From Codonopsis lanceolata (taxonomy: Eukaryota > Streptophyta > Magnoliopsida > Asterales > Campanulaceae): a stretch of DNA of 64,000 bases. The notes below the pieces were generated by a model. That model saw only the letters and a list, made by a program, of their open reading frames with translations, searched no databases and was not told where the DNA came from. The position numbers and the translations under genes were made by a program. Positions 22,234 to 34,000 of the stretch are shown piece by piece (the stretch's first letter is position 1; each line of letters opens with the position of its first letter). Where the stretch lies: NCBI GenBank assembly GCA_013146195.2, contig CM028379.1:85843661-85907660 (forward strand), written 5' to 3'.

Positions 22234-25100
22234 GAAAGAACAAAATTCGCTAGGATTCTCAAAAAAAAAAAAAACAGTCAATGTTGTTTCCAATGTAGCT
22301 GTCGATGTAACTACAATGGAAGTCACAATGGCCAGAAAAAGTAAAACAGCGGAAGACTTTAAAATAAAGCACAAATTTAAGCACAAAGGTTTACCAAACA
22401 ATCTACAAGCCTATACTTGTATATCTAGTCTCATGGCCAAAAAGATTTCACTAAAAAAAGATGAATTGTTTTACAAAAATAATGTGAAATCACCAAACAA
22501 AATACTCTCACAAGACAACAAGTCTTTGAGAGTAAAATCCCACAGAAAAACAAGTATAGAAAACGTGGGAAGAAACAAATAGCTTCCTAAAATCAGCTAG
22601 GAAGACAAAACAATTCCAGCACTTCAATGTAGCTTCCAATGTTGTAACATCCGAAGCTACATTCAACTTCTGCACATAATCTGGAACTGGAACAGCTTCT
22701 GAATCTAAATTTTTCTGCTCTCTGCAATCTGAATTCACTCTCAGTTCGTGTATTTTGCCTCTGCCCCAAGTCCTCTATTTATTTGTGAAGGAGACCTACA
22801 CATAAAGAAGGAAACACACTCCAATATGGAAAATGATTAGAATTAGAAATTAAATGCACTTACCATAAATCCTAGATTTTATTACCATATGGACAAGGAC
22901 TCCAAAGGCACGACATTAGGAAAGATTTTAGCAAAGATTTTGTTTCCATAAACACTCATAAACTTTAGGACCAAGAAAACCAAAAATCTTTAGTAATATT
23001 TTGTTTCCAAAAATGACTCATAAACTTTAGGACCAAGAAAAACCAAAATCTAATTAAAGATTTTGTTTCCAAAAATGCATAAACTTAGGGACCAAGAAAG
23101 GAGAAACAAAACCAAAATAGGTCATGCCTATTTTACCCTTACAATCTCCCCCTTTGTTGAGCCTTTCTGGTCAAATCAAATGACAAGTGTTTATTCAACA
23201 CCAATCAAAACCATCTAACCTGCATTGGTTAGAAAAACACATCTCCCCCTGAATTTGTGCAAGGTATAAAATAAGAAATCATTACTAAGCTCAAATCAGA
23301 ATATACCAATGATGCAATCACATACATACAAAACAAACATGAACAGATTATGAGATTCATCACCATCACCAGAAACACTTGATCTCTCTCCCCCTATTTG
23401 ACCGAAAAAGGAAGAGGGAAAAACAATCTTTTATGAATTCTCAAAAATCCAAGATTTTGAAAAACACAATTAAGTGTTCACCATGATTTCATCACACCAC
23501 TAGCAATAACTGAGCACATCATATCCAGATTCAATAGCTCTTAGTTCCACACAAAAATTAGACATCCACTAAATATTTTCAACATGGAGATTTTTGGAAA
23601 TTGATTTGCACAGTTTATTTTAGAACAAAATTTCACCAAGCTGATATCCTTACCAACAATGCATGTCCTAAAATTTTATGCCTAAAAACATGATAACTTA
23701 AAGCTAGGCAAAAGAATAAAAAATGTAATCACACACAAGTGATAAAGATCAGATCAAAGGATGTAGTTCCTAATGTAGCTGCATTGGGAGGAGCATTCAT
23801 CAATAATAAAATTTTGTGCAATTTTTGCATCTTTTCTTTTCTCAACCAGATTTCTCTCCCAAGATCATAAATTTTTCATAACAAAAATCCATAGCTACTT
23901 TATTTCCCTAGGAATATAGCTCTACTTTATTTCAAGCTATAAAAACATGCCACTTAGAACCTTTCACACTATTTACCAAGGAAAGCCACTTTGCTTTTGA
24001 TCAACCCATGAAATCCAAGGATTCATAGTCCCAAAAGAAAGGTGTCACAACCTTGTTCATAGGTAGCTCTTTTCCGTTAGGTAGCTTTCACACTTTTTCT
24101 TTTAAGGGAATTCAATTTTCTCAAGATCAACCCATGAGAACCTAAGTTCCATGGTACCAAGATAAATTGCCTTATCCCTAAATTTCAAAAGGTAACTATT
24201 TCCTTTGTGGACTTAAAACATGCTCAAGAGTTGGGAGAGAGAGAGAATCATAAAAAAATCACAATTGATTTTGAATGCAATTCCCGAGCAACCATTGCAC
24301 ATACATGTGAAACAATGATCTAGAGTGCCCTCTAAAGACAAAATGCAATCATGCCTAATTTTAAAAAAAAAACTAAGTGTAAAATCATATGGCACACAAA
24401 ACACAAGAAATTTCTAAAGATTGGAAAATCTCTCAAAATCAAGACACTTGGCAAATATATCAGTAAGAAGATTTTCAGTCCCAACATGTTCAATGCAAAC
24501 AATTCCTTGTTCAACCAAGTCTCTAATAAAGTGGTGTCTTATATCAATGTGTTTTGTTCGAGAATGATGAACTGGATTTTTGAGCTAAACAAATTGCATA
24601 AGTGTTATCAAAATACAAGGTTAACACATTAATGTGTAGCCCATAATCTTTGATCATTTGGAGTATCCATAAAAGTTTTAAGGCTTCTGTCAAAAATATT
24701 TTGATAAGCATGCTAATTTGTGAGAATCAACCTTACCTCTTCTCCTTGTGTATATGTCATCATGAATATTACCTATGACTTGTGAAGTGAGATGTACTTT
24801 CTGAATTCTGATGGGAATGTCATGGTTGCGATCAGTTAAACTGGACTAAATTTCTGAATGTTCAGACCTATTTCTGAATCTGGCAGATTTCTGACCAATG
24901 TAGCTTCCGATGTAGCTGCATCTGGAGCTACATTGGGAGCTACATTCTGAGTCACATTCTCTGAACTTCCAGGACTTGCAGATTCTGTCTGTTCTGCTGC
25001 AGGTTCTGAAGATTGTGCAGGAGATTCATGATCTCCAAAGTCAGGAGATTCATCATAGGACCACTTAGCACCAGGACATATATCAAAGGGCTCACAGTAC
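22232..25100 (-). mobile_element. SIRE-like copia 3' part: linker, RNase H end, polypurine tract, LTR
   Basis: Read on the minus strand. At 25100-24840 is a Ser/Glu/Ala-rich linker of the sort found between integrase and RT (it includes YDESPDFGDHESP). At 24665-24400 is the RNase H end of a copia polyprotein with a CDNTYAICLAQKSS-like motif, THIDIRHHFIRD and the TENLLTDIFAK signature, across frameshifts. A polypurine tract (AACAAAGGGGGAGAT) lies at 23144-23158 and is immediately followed by TGTAAGGGT at 23143, the LTR start. LTR text runs to about 22232. Most of RT is missing between 24840 and 24665. The polyprotein is cut at 25101 by the large LTR. A word like GTAGCTTCCGATGTAGC recurs in the linker and in the LTR. 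Confidence 0.75.
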
Positions 25101-26938
25101 TGTGGGTTCCTAGGAACTGCGCCCGCGCCCCGCGCGCCCTTGGTTAGGGGTGCGTGTACGTGCGGATGCGGGACACCACTGCTCGTTCCACCCTCCCTTG
25201 TTTAGGGGAAGACGAAATCAAAAGTGTGAGAGGAGTACTGTCTATGATAGCGCGTTGGAATGCGCCTCGGTTGCCTTTAATGGGTTTTTAATCCAATATG
25301 GGAACTTATGGTTTCCCGCATCAAGTTATCCCTTTTTTAGGGGATACCAGGATATGGGAATGCATTACCCTTTCATTCCCATTTTCCCTTTTTTAGGGGA
25401 AAACGGAAAAGTGCAAAAAAGAATATTGCGACGCCCCCACTATGGATTTTATTAAAAATAGTCTTATGGCCCGTTTCAGATCACTATGGGAGCTTTGGGT
25501 TTCCTGCATCAAGTTATCCCTTTTTTAGGGGATATCAGGATATGGGAAGACATCACCCTTCCATTCTCATTCTCCCTTTTTTAGGGGAGAACGGAAAAGT
25601 ACAAAGAAGGAGTGTTGCGAGGCCCCACTGGATCCAAAAAGTTTTAGAGTCGCCATCTTTATTTTAAGGCAAAAATAAAGCAAAACCAAAAAGAGGAAAA
25701 ATAAACCAGAGAAAAAGAAAACGGGTTCAGAGGCTAAGTTACAAGTTGGGAATGTGCTAGGCACCCAACTCGCCCTTTCGGTCTCAAAAGTAGTTTTTGG
25801 CTAAAGTATGTTTATTGTTATATTTATTTAGCAAATAAATAAAGCATTAAAAAACAGGAAATTAAAACAAATACATCCGTGGCTACATTATTTATGGACT
25901 TGCAGCCATTTCCTTACAATAATTACAAATGTATTTAAAAATATTTTGTCATTATAACGGCTCTTTTTACATAATATTTCTTATTCTAATCTGGGCAGCA
26001 CAACAGCTTATATTGATTACATTGTGCCGGATTTAAATAACAACTTTAAATAATAAATAAATGAACGGGTAAATAAATAAATAAAATAACGCCCTTAAAG
26101 GCTTTTACCTTTTAGAGCGGTAGTGTGTTTACTCTGTCCTTCAGGGAGAGGGAGTCTTTTTTGTTATTGTTGTGTGGTTGTTGTTTTGATTTGGGTAAAG
26201 TGACTGCTTATTTTGGAGGGGTTTGGCTTGTTCACTTGGGCAGAGTGACGGCTTATTTCAGAGGGTTTTGGCCTCTTTGGTTGGGCGGAATAACGGCTTA
26301 GTTTTTATGTATTTCAGCTCATCACTCGGGCAGAGTAACGGCTTACTTTGGGATTTTTGGGCCGGGAAAGTAAGGTGGATACCTAACTACTAGGCTAGGG
26401 ATCACTTATAACCAGTGGATTTTTATTTTGGCGGAGTTTGGACTGGGTTTGGAGTCTTTGGTGGGCTACACTCACCTATCTCGCACCTCTCATAACTATC
26501 GCTTCGAAAGAACGCGAAGGAATTCTTTCAGCATTTCTCCCGGAAAAAATCTTTGTCGAAATGGGGAACCCAACGCCTCACTTTATAGGAGGGACGAGGG
26601 AGTCATCGAGGATTTCTGGATTTCTTCAGCCGGCTGCAGCCACTTGTTCACCCGCCTTCGCAAATTGCACAATGCGTTAAATCTGAGAGGCTATAGTAGC
26701 CCCTTGGCGCCGACATATGGCTTCTTTGGCGCGGCGCCCAGACACCTTTTAGGCCGCGCCAAGTCACTATTCCACTTTCAAATTTGACACTTTCACCCCT
26801 CGCAATTCACTGTTTTGCGCATCCTGTTTTGCCTTTCGCATTTTTGACTCCTGTGACTTGACATTTGTTAAGTTTGAACAGTTCTTGATATCACATATCA
26901 GAGTCACATACCAGGGGTACGAAATTGAGGTGTCTACA
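25101..26938 (-). mobile_element. Large LTR (Ogre/Tat-like), copy II
   Basis: The termini are TGTGGGTTC at 25101 and TGTCTACA ending at 26938, i.e. TGTAGACA...GAACCCACA on the minus strand; length 1,838 bp. A minus-strand TATA box lies at 26581-26589 (CCTATAAAG). Repeats of GGGCAGAGTAACGGCTTA occur at 26180-26360. The motif GTGCTAGGCACCCAACTCGCC lies at about 25755. Unlike copy III it has a 188-bp internal tandem duplication (TCAAGTTATCCCTTTTTTAG at 25321 and 25509), which accounts for nearly all of the 198-bp length difference. Open frames inside it, such as 26428-26787, are not genes. It is inserted into the SIRE-like copia element. Confidence 0.8.
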
Positions 26939-27640
26939 GAGCCCCTCAACGATGGAGTCTACGGGTAACCCAAGGCTTACTGAGTAGACGAACATCGTTG
27001 ATAAACAATAGACTCTCCAATTTCGTTTAGTTAAAACGGGAGTGAAATGCAATTGGTAGTAGTTATAATGCACAATTTATCATGCTATCCAAACTCCATA
27101 ATCTAGACATATTTAGTCAGTTATAACAGGTTATCGTAGTTTTTAAGCAGATATGAATTTGAAGTGCTCTGATGGTCGGACCGACTAGTGTAGGCTGCCT
27201 ACGTATTCCTTATTAAAGGAAATCAGACCAAACGTAGCTCAGGCCAAAAACCTAAACTACAACCAAATGAGGATGTTATGTTCTTCGGATCAAGACCCGA
27301 TCAAGAACACAACAGGAAAAAGATCTTTGTGTTTTTCGAAAAAGTCGTATTCAAACGGTCGAGAACGGCTGTCAAATACGGTATGAAGATTTGAATGTTT
27401 TTTGAGAACCACATTTCAACCGGTCAATACCTTGTCATTGAAATATGTTAAGAAGAATTTTCAAAATTGTGTCTAGCTGGTCAATACCTTGTTTCCAAAC
27501 ATAATAAGAAAACTTTCAAATTTCCATAAAACTGCACTCGACCGATAAAAATCTGTCGTCGAGCACGACAAAGAAAACTTTCTTCAAGTTTTTTCGAAAA
27601 TTGTAAAAAAGATCATTCTTTTTCCTTTCCTTTCTTCTCA
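26939..27640 (-). mobile_element. Internal 3' region of the large LTR element
   Basis: Sequence beyond the LTR is also shared with 61618-62330, so it belongs to the element. On the minus strand GTTGAGGGGCTC directly precedes TGTAGACA and serves as the polypurine tract, so 25101-26938 is a 3' LTR. No polymerase is present, and homology to the other copy ends near 27640. It is a truncated 3' end. Confidence 0.7.
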
Positions 27641-28088
27641 TCTCGGCGTCTTCTTTGCAAGCAAGACCCAGTCATTCCTGCCTTCTTTGCTCTTCACTCT
27701 CGTCTTATTTTGAACAACGTAAAAGTATGAACGTCTCATTAACTATGAGACAGGTACTACAAATTAAGATCCTTTTGGTGGGTTGAGCTGCGAGAGAGTG
27801 AAACTCCGTCTTACGAATTAAGATCCGTAAAACGGTCTCTACTACAAATTGTACACAAAACCTGAACAAATACAGTATTACGTACTTAATGTTGTACACA
27901 TTTTCTTTTCAGGTAGAATCATGGAGTACAGATATTAAACTTAATGTTGTTAGCAGAAACCGAAAGAACAACTCATTGACCAATAACAGAAGCTTAGTCA
28001 AGAAGCGTAAATTCCAACTTTATTTTTCTTAGCTCGTTAGCTTATTACAGTAGAAGGAGAAAGAGAGTTGATACAGATTGTGTAAATC
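27641..28088. other. Region downstream of the exonuclease-KH gene
   Basis: No gene is seen. It should include the 3' UTR of the minus-strand gene whose stop codon is at 28089-28091. A short repeated phrase, 'ACTACAAATTAAGATCC / ACGAATTAAGATCCGT', occurs near 27755 and 27813. Confidence 0.3.
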
Positions 28089-31000
28089 TTAATATATATC
28101 CAGCATTTTCCCCCTCAATATGGCTTCTGCTTTCCTCACCTGCTTCACTGGACCAATGATGAATACCTGCAAGAAAAAGAAAAAAAACTAAGATTATGGA
28201 ACTTGTAGGATCACTCTGGTTTTTGTTACAAATCAACTAGAACCTTCTGCTTAAGAATTAGAAACAAACATAATGGCACCACCGTTATACAGTGACACCA
28301 CTTGGTTCTTCCCGATGAGATATCTGTACTTGTCTCACATAGGCAAACAAAGCTCGCTAGGCTTTCTTCTTCCTTAGCACGTCTTTTTTTCAATTGTGAC
28401 AGGACATCCATGACAAGATGGAAAGGGTGGATATTTTCCTAATTTCCGACAGATTTCCTATCTTTTCTTTGATTTCAGGGGAAATACGATAGGGAGGGGC
28501 TAATTCAAACCCCTCAGGTAAAATAAGATAGCCCGGACATTCAAATCCCACCTTTTACCATTAGCAAGAACTGCCTGCGTCGGTTATCTGGGCAACCATC
28601 GAGTACACCAAAAGGCATAAGCAATCCCGAAGGAGTAGAAACCTGCCTTTTTATTAATAGAATTGATCAGCTTTCTGATCAATTCAGGAGCTAAGGTCAC
28701 TCCCTGATGAAGAAGAATTAATCTAAAGGTGAGATAAGCATGGCATGAAAATAGCTCTCATAGACAGATGAAAATATAGGTTAATATAACGATGACCCAT
28801 TTGCAGTGGTATCTGGAAACAATGTGTACAGCCTTTTTTTTTACTGGCGTTAATAAAGTTTGAGGAAGCAAAAGGAGAAGAATTGTTTCAAAAATGCAAA
28901 AATCCAAATTGTATTTGCTAGTTATTTGACTTGAATAATGAATATTATATCTGAAGGATTTCACATTTATAACTCTGATGCTTCATGGTGGATCGTAATT
29001 GCAATAACGTTTTTCATTAAAAGGACTTGAAAAGAAAAAAAAGGCATTAAGCTCGAGGTACTTCACATCAGAGAGACAGTGAGAAAGAGTAGGAAAAATG
29101 GTGGGATCAATAAGAGAGTGAAAACAAGAAAATAAGTCCAAGACACATGGTAGAGATCACACCCATCTATACAACTGGATGGCTAACCTTGTCCGGTGGA
29201 CCCTTAGAGCCTCCGATGAATATTTCACAACTGCAAATGCATTCAACTCAGTAATGGAGAAGATAAAATGGAGCTGGTAACCCTTTTGAAAAAAAGAGTT
29301 CATGAAAGAGAGAGATATATACTTGCAAGACTCCTTTATAGACAAAATGGAAGCTCCTCTTCTTCCAATAACAACGCCCATTTTCCCATGGGGAACATCA
29401 AGAACTGACAGAATTTCTTCCTTAACAGCATCATCCTCTGCAATTATGGTATCTGCAAGTAAATCATCACTAGATCAATACTTAATATTGCTAGCTTAGT
29501 TTACGTCAAACTTCACTAATTAAATTAACAACAAAACTTTGCAGTTTAAGAAGTGCCATTTGCTAGTTGACTTGTATTCCTTAAAAATAAAAAAATCAGA
29601 AAAGAAAAAATAGGATTAATGTGCTCAGTCATCATTCTCAATACTCTTCTCGTGTGTGAACCTCTGCTTAGAGAAAATAAGAACGCTTTGTTGAAATCAA
29701 TAAATAATCTGGAAAATATTTGTTATTTTAGGAAAGAATCTAGATTTGATCCACAGATTAATTTCAAGCCATCAAAGTAAACGAGTTACTAGTTTTTTTG
29801 CACAAATCTACACAGAAATCCTCTAATGCAGTACCATCACCGGGGATTTTTTGAGTCACCAATGCAGTCTCTTGTATGAAAAGAGTAAGTTCTTTTTCTA
29901 TATGCATAGATTAGATCAAAATCTAACCGACAATTCACTCTATCCTAAGAAATTACTAAAATACCTTGAGTGAAACCATAAGAAAACTAATTTGAATCGA
30001 CTTAATCAAATAATACTTAAATTATGACTATTAATTAAACAACTTGATTGATTGAACTCAAGAAAATTATTAAGCTTCAATTATTTGTGTTTTGAAATTT
30101 ATTACTAAGGTGATGTCGTACGACTATTTTGGATTTGTGTTGATTACTTGATTTCAAATTTAAGATATAAATATAAAATGTTATTTTTTAAAAATTAAGC
30201 ATAGCCGTTGGTGACTCGTTTAAACTGAGACCGACAGGGCTAGGGTTAGGTTTTTTTTTTTTTTTGATAATGGTAAATGTATATAAATATCAGAGCGTCA
30301 AAACAAGTGACGCGTCCTATATACAAAGAAGAAAAAAGACAAAAGATTAACTATCGTAAAGGAAAGTTCTGCACAAAATCTACAAAAGAGGAAGACGAGG
30401 GAGAATGTAAGTGCCCAGCCCCTGTACACCACACAAACAAGAGATGAAGCAGAGCACTCTTCAAATTTGAAATAGGTCCTTTCTCATTATCAAAAGCTCT
30501 CCGATTTCTTTCCTTCCATATGGCGACTTCCCACAAAAGATTTCTTTCCTTCCTACGCCGAAAATACCTCCAGCTCCACAGCAAATCTTTGGAGGTCTCC
30601 GGGAGTACCCACTCCACTTTGAACAAGCGGAACAAAAGGTTCCACAAATCCCCAACCACCGGGCAGTGCAAAACCAAGTGATTTACACTCTCCTCACTCT
30701 CCTTGCATAAGAAGCATCTGTTAACATATATGATCCCTCTTTTCCTCAGGTTATCCCCGGTAAGAATAGCCTCGTTCGCCACTTCCCATGCAAAAAAGGC
30801 TACGCGACTTGGAGCTACCGTCTTCCACACCGACTTCCATGGAAAAGATGACCGATCTCTATTTGACAGCTTGGCATAATAACCTTTCACTGAGAATTTG
30901 CTGTCCTTCGACCCTCTCCAAACCACCCTATCAGACTCGCCACCAACTTTTTGAGCGTAAAGGAGCTCAAAGAATCTAGTCACCGAATCCATCTCCCAAT

Positions 31001-34000
31001 CCTGAAAATTTCTTCTAAACGTCGGGTTCCAGGATACTCGACCTCCCTCTAAAGAGAGCATTGAGCTGATCAAACTATTCCTTTCCCTAGACAAGGAGAA
31101 GAGCTCTGGAAATGATCTGGATAACACCTCCTCTCCACACCATAAGTCATTCCAAAATTCCACCTTCGCCCCCGACCCAATCTCGAATGAAATATTCCTA
31201 CCAAAAGCATTCCAGCCTTTACTAATACCTTTCCATACTCCTACCCCAAAAGCTTCATAGACCTCTGCTGGAAACCACAAATGATTCCCTAAGCCATATT
31301 TACTCTCCACCACTTTCCTCCATAAAGCCCCCTTATCTACCAAGTACCTCCACAACCACTTCCTGCAGCGGGCTTCATTAAACAATTTTAGATTTTTCAC
31401 TCCTAAGCCCCCTTTCCCCAAATCGAGCAAACTATGTCCCAATTAACAAGATGAAGTTTCCGATCGAAGACCAACCATCCCACAAAAAATCCCTTTCCGC
31501 TTCTCTAATCTATTACGAACCGAAGCGGGATTACGAAGAGTGACGAAAGTACGTAGGCAAATTCGAGAGAGTATTTTTCACCAACACCAATCTCCTCCTT
31601 TCGACAAATCGCTTCTTCCAGCCCGCCAAACAACGTTCGAATCTAGCAATCACTGAGTTCCATACATTCTTGTTCTTATATGTGGCTCCGATAGGCAAAC
31701 CAAGGTACACGGACGGAAGATAGGCAACCTTGCATCCGAAAAAAGAAGCCAAAGCGTTAACATCCCGAACATCGCCCATCGGAATGATATCACTTTTGGA
31801 AATATTGATGCGCAACCCGAAGCCGCCTGAAAGAAAAGCGACCATCCTAAGATATCCTAGTTGAGGCGCTCCGCACCGCAAAAAACTAGAGTGTCGTCTG
31901 CAAAGAGGAGATGAGACACCAAAGTCCCCAGAGTGAGTGTTCCCCACCCACTTTGAACCCACCGATGTAGCCACCCAAAGTAGCTTTCTCCGAAGTTTGC
32001 TAAGGGCCTCCATGACTATGATGAACAAAAAAGGGGAGAGGATCTCCTTGTCTCAAACCCTCGAGCTCGGGAAAAAACCTCGGAATCTCCATTGACCAAC
32101 ACCGAGAACCTAGCCGAAGATATGCAAAGGATCCATCTTCTCCACTTGAAACCGAAACCCATCATTTCCATAAGGTGTAACAAAAATCCCAATTTACATG
32201 ATCATATGCCTTTTCTATATCCGACTTGCAAAGAATCCCGAACGCCACTTTTTAATCTAGCATCCACAATTTCATTAGCAATCAAAGATGCATCAAGAAT
32301 TTGCCTTTCCATGACAAAAGCATGCTTTGGGAATCGGAGATGATCTTGCCCAACACCATCCTCGACCTCGAGACATCACCTTTGAGATGAGCTTGTACAC
32401 CCCGCCAACTAGGCGATAGGCTGAAGTCCTTGGCGTCACTCCTTTTTTCTTAGGAATCGGCACAATAAAGGTAGAGTTCGGACTCTTCTCAAACCGAAAG
32501 TTATCGTGGAAATGATTAAAAACCTTGAGAATGTCGTCTTTCACTACTTCCCAAAAAAAAGGCCAAGGAGAAACCATCGGCCATGGAGCTTTATCTCCAC
32601 TCAAGCTACGCAAAGCTGCCACTACTTCCTCCTCCGAAAAAGCCTGTTCGGACCATCCGCATCGCGGAGCTTAGAGATTTGAAGCCGACACCGCCCAAAT
32701 CAGCTCTCCATTCACTTCGTCCCTTGTATGCATTCCGATAGAACTCCACAATGCCTTTCTTTACCTCTACAGGATCTTGCAAAGTTATACCATCTATGGT
32801 GACCTTATGGATCTGGTTTGCTGCATTATGAACACTCGCCATACGTTGAAAAAATTTAGTATTTTATCTCCCTCCCTTAGCCACCGAATACGGGATTTTT
32901 GCCTCCAACTAATCTCCTCACTTTTAAGAAGGCGTTCCAGCTCTACAATAATTTCCTCTCTACGACTTACCTCGACCTCATAACTCTCTTCTCTCCCGAA
33001 CTTTCATCTATACTCCTTATCTTCTCTTCCAGCTCTTTGATTTTAAGGTCTACCCTTCCGAAAACTTCTCTGTTCCATGTTTTTAAGTCCCGCTTCAGCG
33101 CTTGCGCTTCTTGGCCACTATGAAACACGGATCCCCTCGACAATATACGACTTCCATCTCGCTTTAACCCACTCCATAAAACCCCGCTCTTTAAGCCACA
33201 TATTCTCAAACACGAGCGGACTTTTCACGCTAATCACTTCACCACTTTCAAAAAGTAATGGAACATGGTCTCGATACTATTACGGGAAGGCGGGATTGTC
33301 TAGATACGCAAAAACTATCTCCCAATCTGCGGATACGAGGAACCTGTCGATCCTAGAGAACCGATGTCTACCTCCATTTCGAACCATGTGAATTCTCCCC
33401 CTCCGAGGCAGGTCTACTAATCCTGTATTGAGAAAATCATTAAACTTCGGTCATCGCAGGCGTGAAAGCGGGCTCCCGACCGCTCGTGAGGAAAGCGGAC
33501 AACATTAAAATCACCCCCTATGCACCACGGAATATTCCACCTCCTCCTAGCTACTTCTAACTCCTCCCATAAGTTCCTTCTCTCCACTTCGAAGAGGGAC
33601 CGTAAACTCAGAAAACAGCCAATTTTGTTGGTTTCCTCAAACTTCGAACACAAGAAACAGAGTGAACACCGATAGTCGCTTCTACCTTCGAGACAAAACT
33701 CCGATCCCACATAACAAGAATGCCACCCGCTGTACCGAGGCCTTTAAACAAACCCGGTCGACCCATCTATTATCCCGACACTATTAACCAATTCCCAATC
33801 CATAGCCTCAATTTTTGTTTCGATAAGACACACTACATGCGGCTTCCATCTTCGAAAAGCAGCCCTTATGAGAAGTCTCTTCTCTCTGTCATTAAGTCCC
33901 CACACGTTCCAAGCAATAATTCGAGTATTCATAATTACAGTCTATTTTCCACCCTATCCAGCAGCCCACTGTTATCAATCTGTTCAAAATTTAGACTACA

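Noticed and set aside
26428..26787. 119-codon open frame
   Set aside because: It lies inside the large LTR, antisense to its transcript; the equivalent frame in the other LTR copies is not kept.
28500..28560. tRNA-like B box (ATTCAAATCCC)
   Set aside because: No A box at the right distance and no cloverleaf arms.
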